From the NCBI GenBank assembly GCA_027483285.1, contig JAIXUZ010000138.1, forward strand, positions 1 through 5,970: 5,970 nucleotides of DNA, read 5' to 3'. The notes below the pieces were generated by a model that made no database searches, had not been told where the DNA came from, and saw nothing but the letters and a program-made list of their open reading frames with translations. The position numbers and the translations under genes were made by a program. Origin of the DNA: Bacteroidota bacterium (lineage in GTDB: Bacteria > Bacteroidota > Bacteroidia > CAMBQF01). Positions 5,614 to 5,970 of this stretch are shown piece by piece; the first letter of the stretch is position 1; each line of letters begins with the position of its first letter.

Positions 5614-5970
5614 TTACTCCACAAAAATATCTTCCCGTTTCAGGGGGCGTTCTTTAATGCGCCAGTTAAAGTCTTTTAGCAGCAGTTCTTTGGGTGGCAG
5701 CTCGTTCATGGGGTAGAGTGTAGCTACCGGTTTGGTGATGAATGTAATACGTTCTACCTTATTCTCTTTGGTATAAATAACCATATCAGTACAGTCGGCG
5801 CGGTTTACGCCCGTATAGGCATCATCGTCTTTGGGGTAGTATATTGTTTGGCCGTTGCCAAAAACGTTAATCTTACGCAGCTTATTATCGGCAAACAGGC
5901 CCACTATCTTCTTGCCCTTAATCTGGTTATAGAACAACGTGTCTTCTTCTGATATTACAAAGGCTACATC
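5614..5970 (-). CDS. OstA-like protein, C-terminal part (N-terminus beyond right edge)
   Basis: The frame is open from the right edge to a TAA at 5616-5614, giving 118 visible residues, all C-terminal. The first visible residues are DVAFVISEEDTLFYNQIKG, upstream of the only possible in-window start (a TTG), so the gene extends outside the window. The pattern fits the Bacteroidota OstA-like family, related to the LPS-transport proteins LptA and LptD. Repeated beta-strand units carry it: DTLFYNQIKGKKIVGLFADN, KLRKINVFGNGQTIYYP, then a GVNRADCTDMVIY unit, and VERITFITKPVATLYPMNEL. The tail LKDFNWRIKERPLKREDIFVE matches the family's W-R-RP-DIF ending. Such proteins are thought to act in the periplasm in moving lipopolysaccharide to the outer membrane. 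It is convergent with the TonB receptor. The family call rests on recalled pattern, not a search. Confidence 0.72.
   Translation of the reverse strand, partial: DVAFVISEEDTLFYNQIKGKKIVGLFADNKLRKINVFGNGQTIYYPKDDDAYTGVNRADCTDMVIYTKENKVERITFITKPVATLYPMNELPPKELLLKDFNWRIKERPLKREDIFVE

Noticed and set aside
5498..5716. 72-residue plus-strand frame
   Set aside because: It crosses the inverted-repeat element and is antisense to the end of the OstA-like gene.
5614..5937. Complete 107-residue protein starting at a TTG at 5937
   Set aside because: The frame stays open to 5970 and the residues before the TTG (DVAFVISEEDT) fit the OstA-like repeat, so this is the end of a longer gene.
1..5970. CRISPR array, tRNA or rRNA gene, transposase, phage or defence genes
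   Set aside because: I looked on both strands and saw no regularly spaced repeats, no tRNA-like cloverleaf, and no protein with matching motifs.

Overview
The window looks like chromosomal DNA from a member of the Bacteroidota. Four things point there: an outer-membrane TonB-dependent receptor with an N-terminal carboxypeptidase-regulatory-like domain, an OstA-like protein ending in the family's RPxxxxDIF-type tail, a long form of QueA, and start codons preceded by A-rich sequence with no Shine-Dalgarno motif. Order or genus cannot be fixed from this much sequence. No phage, transposase, CRISPR or defence genes are visible.

Layout, left to right. Positions 1-997 (minus strand) carry a two-gene unit: a small predicted lipoprotein (461-997) and, 5 bp downstream, a cytosolic-looking protein of unknown function that runs off the left edge (1-455). 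A 192-bp AT-rich divergent intergenic region (998-1189) separates this unit from queA (1190-2419, plus strand), the SAM-dependent tRNA ribosyltransferase-isomerase of queuosine synthesis. A 316-bp AT-rich gap (2420-2735) follows. It holds a C/G-rich hairpin just after queA and two strong palindromes, one of them touching a candidate Bacteroidota-type promoter. Next is an 842-residue TonB-dependent receptor (2736-5264, plus strand). Its 3' side has a degraded C-rich repeat, a clear intrinsic terminator and a 90-bp element with inverted ends. The right edge holds the C-terminal part of an OstA-like protein (5614-5970, minus strand), convergent with the receptor.

The genes do not form one pathway. 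Three of the five concern the cell envelope (lipoprotein, receptor, OstA-like protein), queA is a tRNA-modification gene in its own unit, and the left-edge gene is unassigned. I do not see a convincing new multi-gene system. The parts most worth a second look are non-coding: the paired palindromes upstream of the receptor and the 90-bp inverted-repeat element downstream of it.
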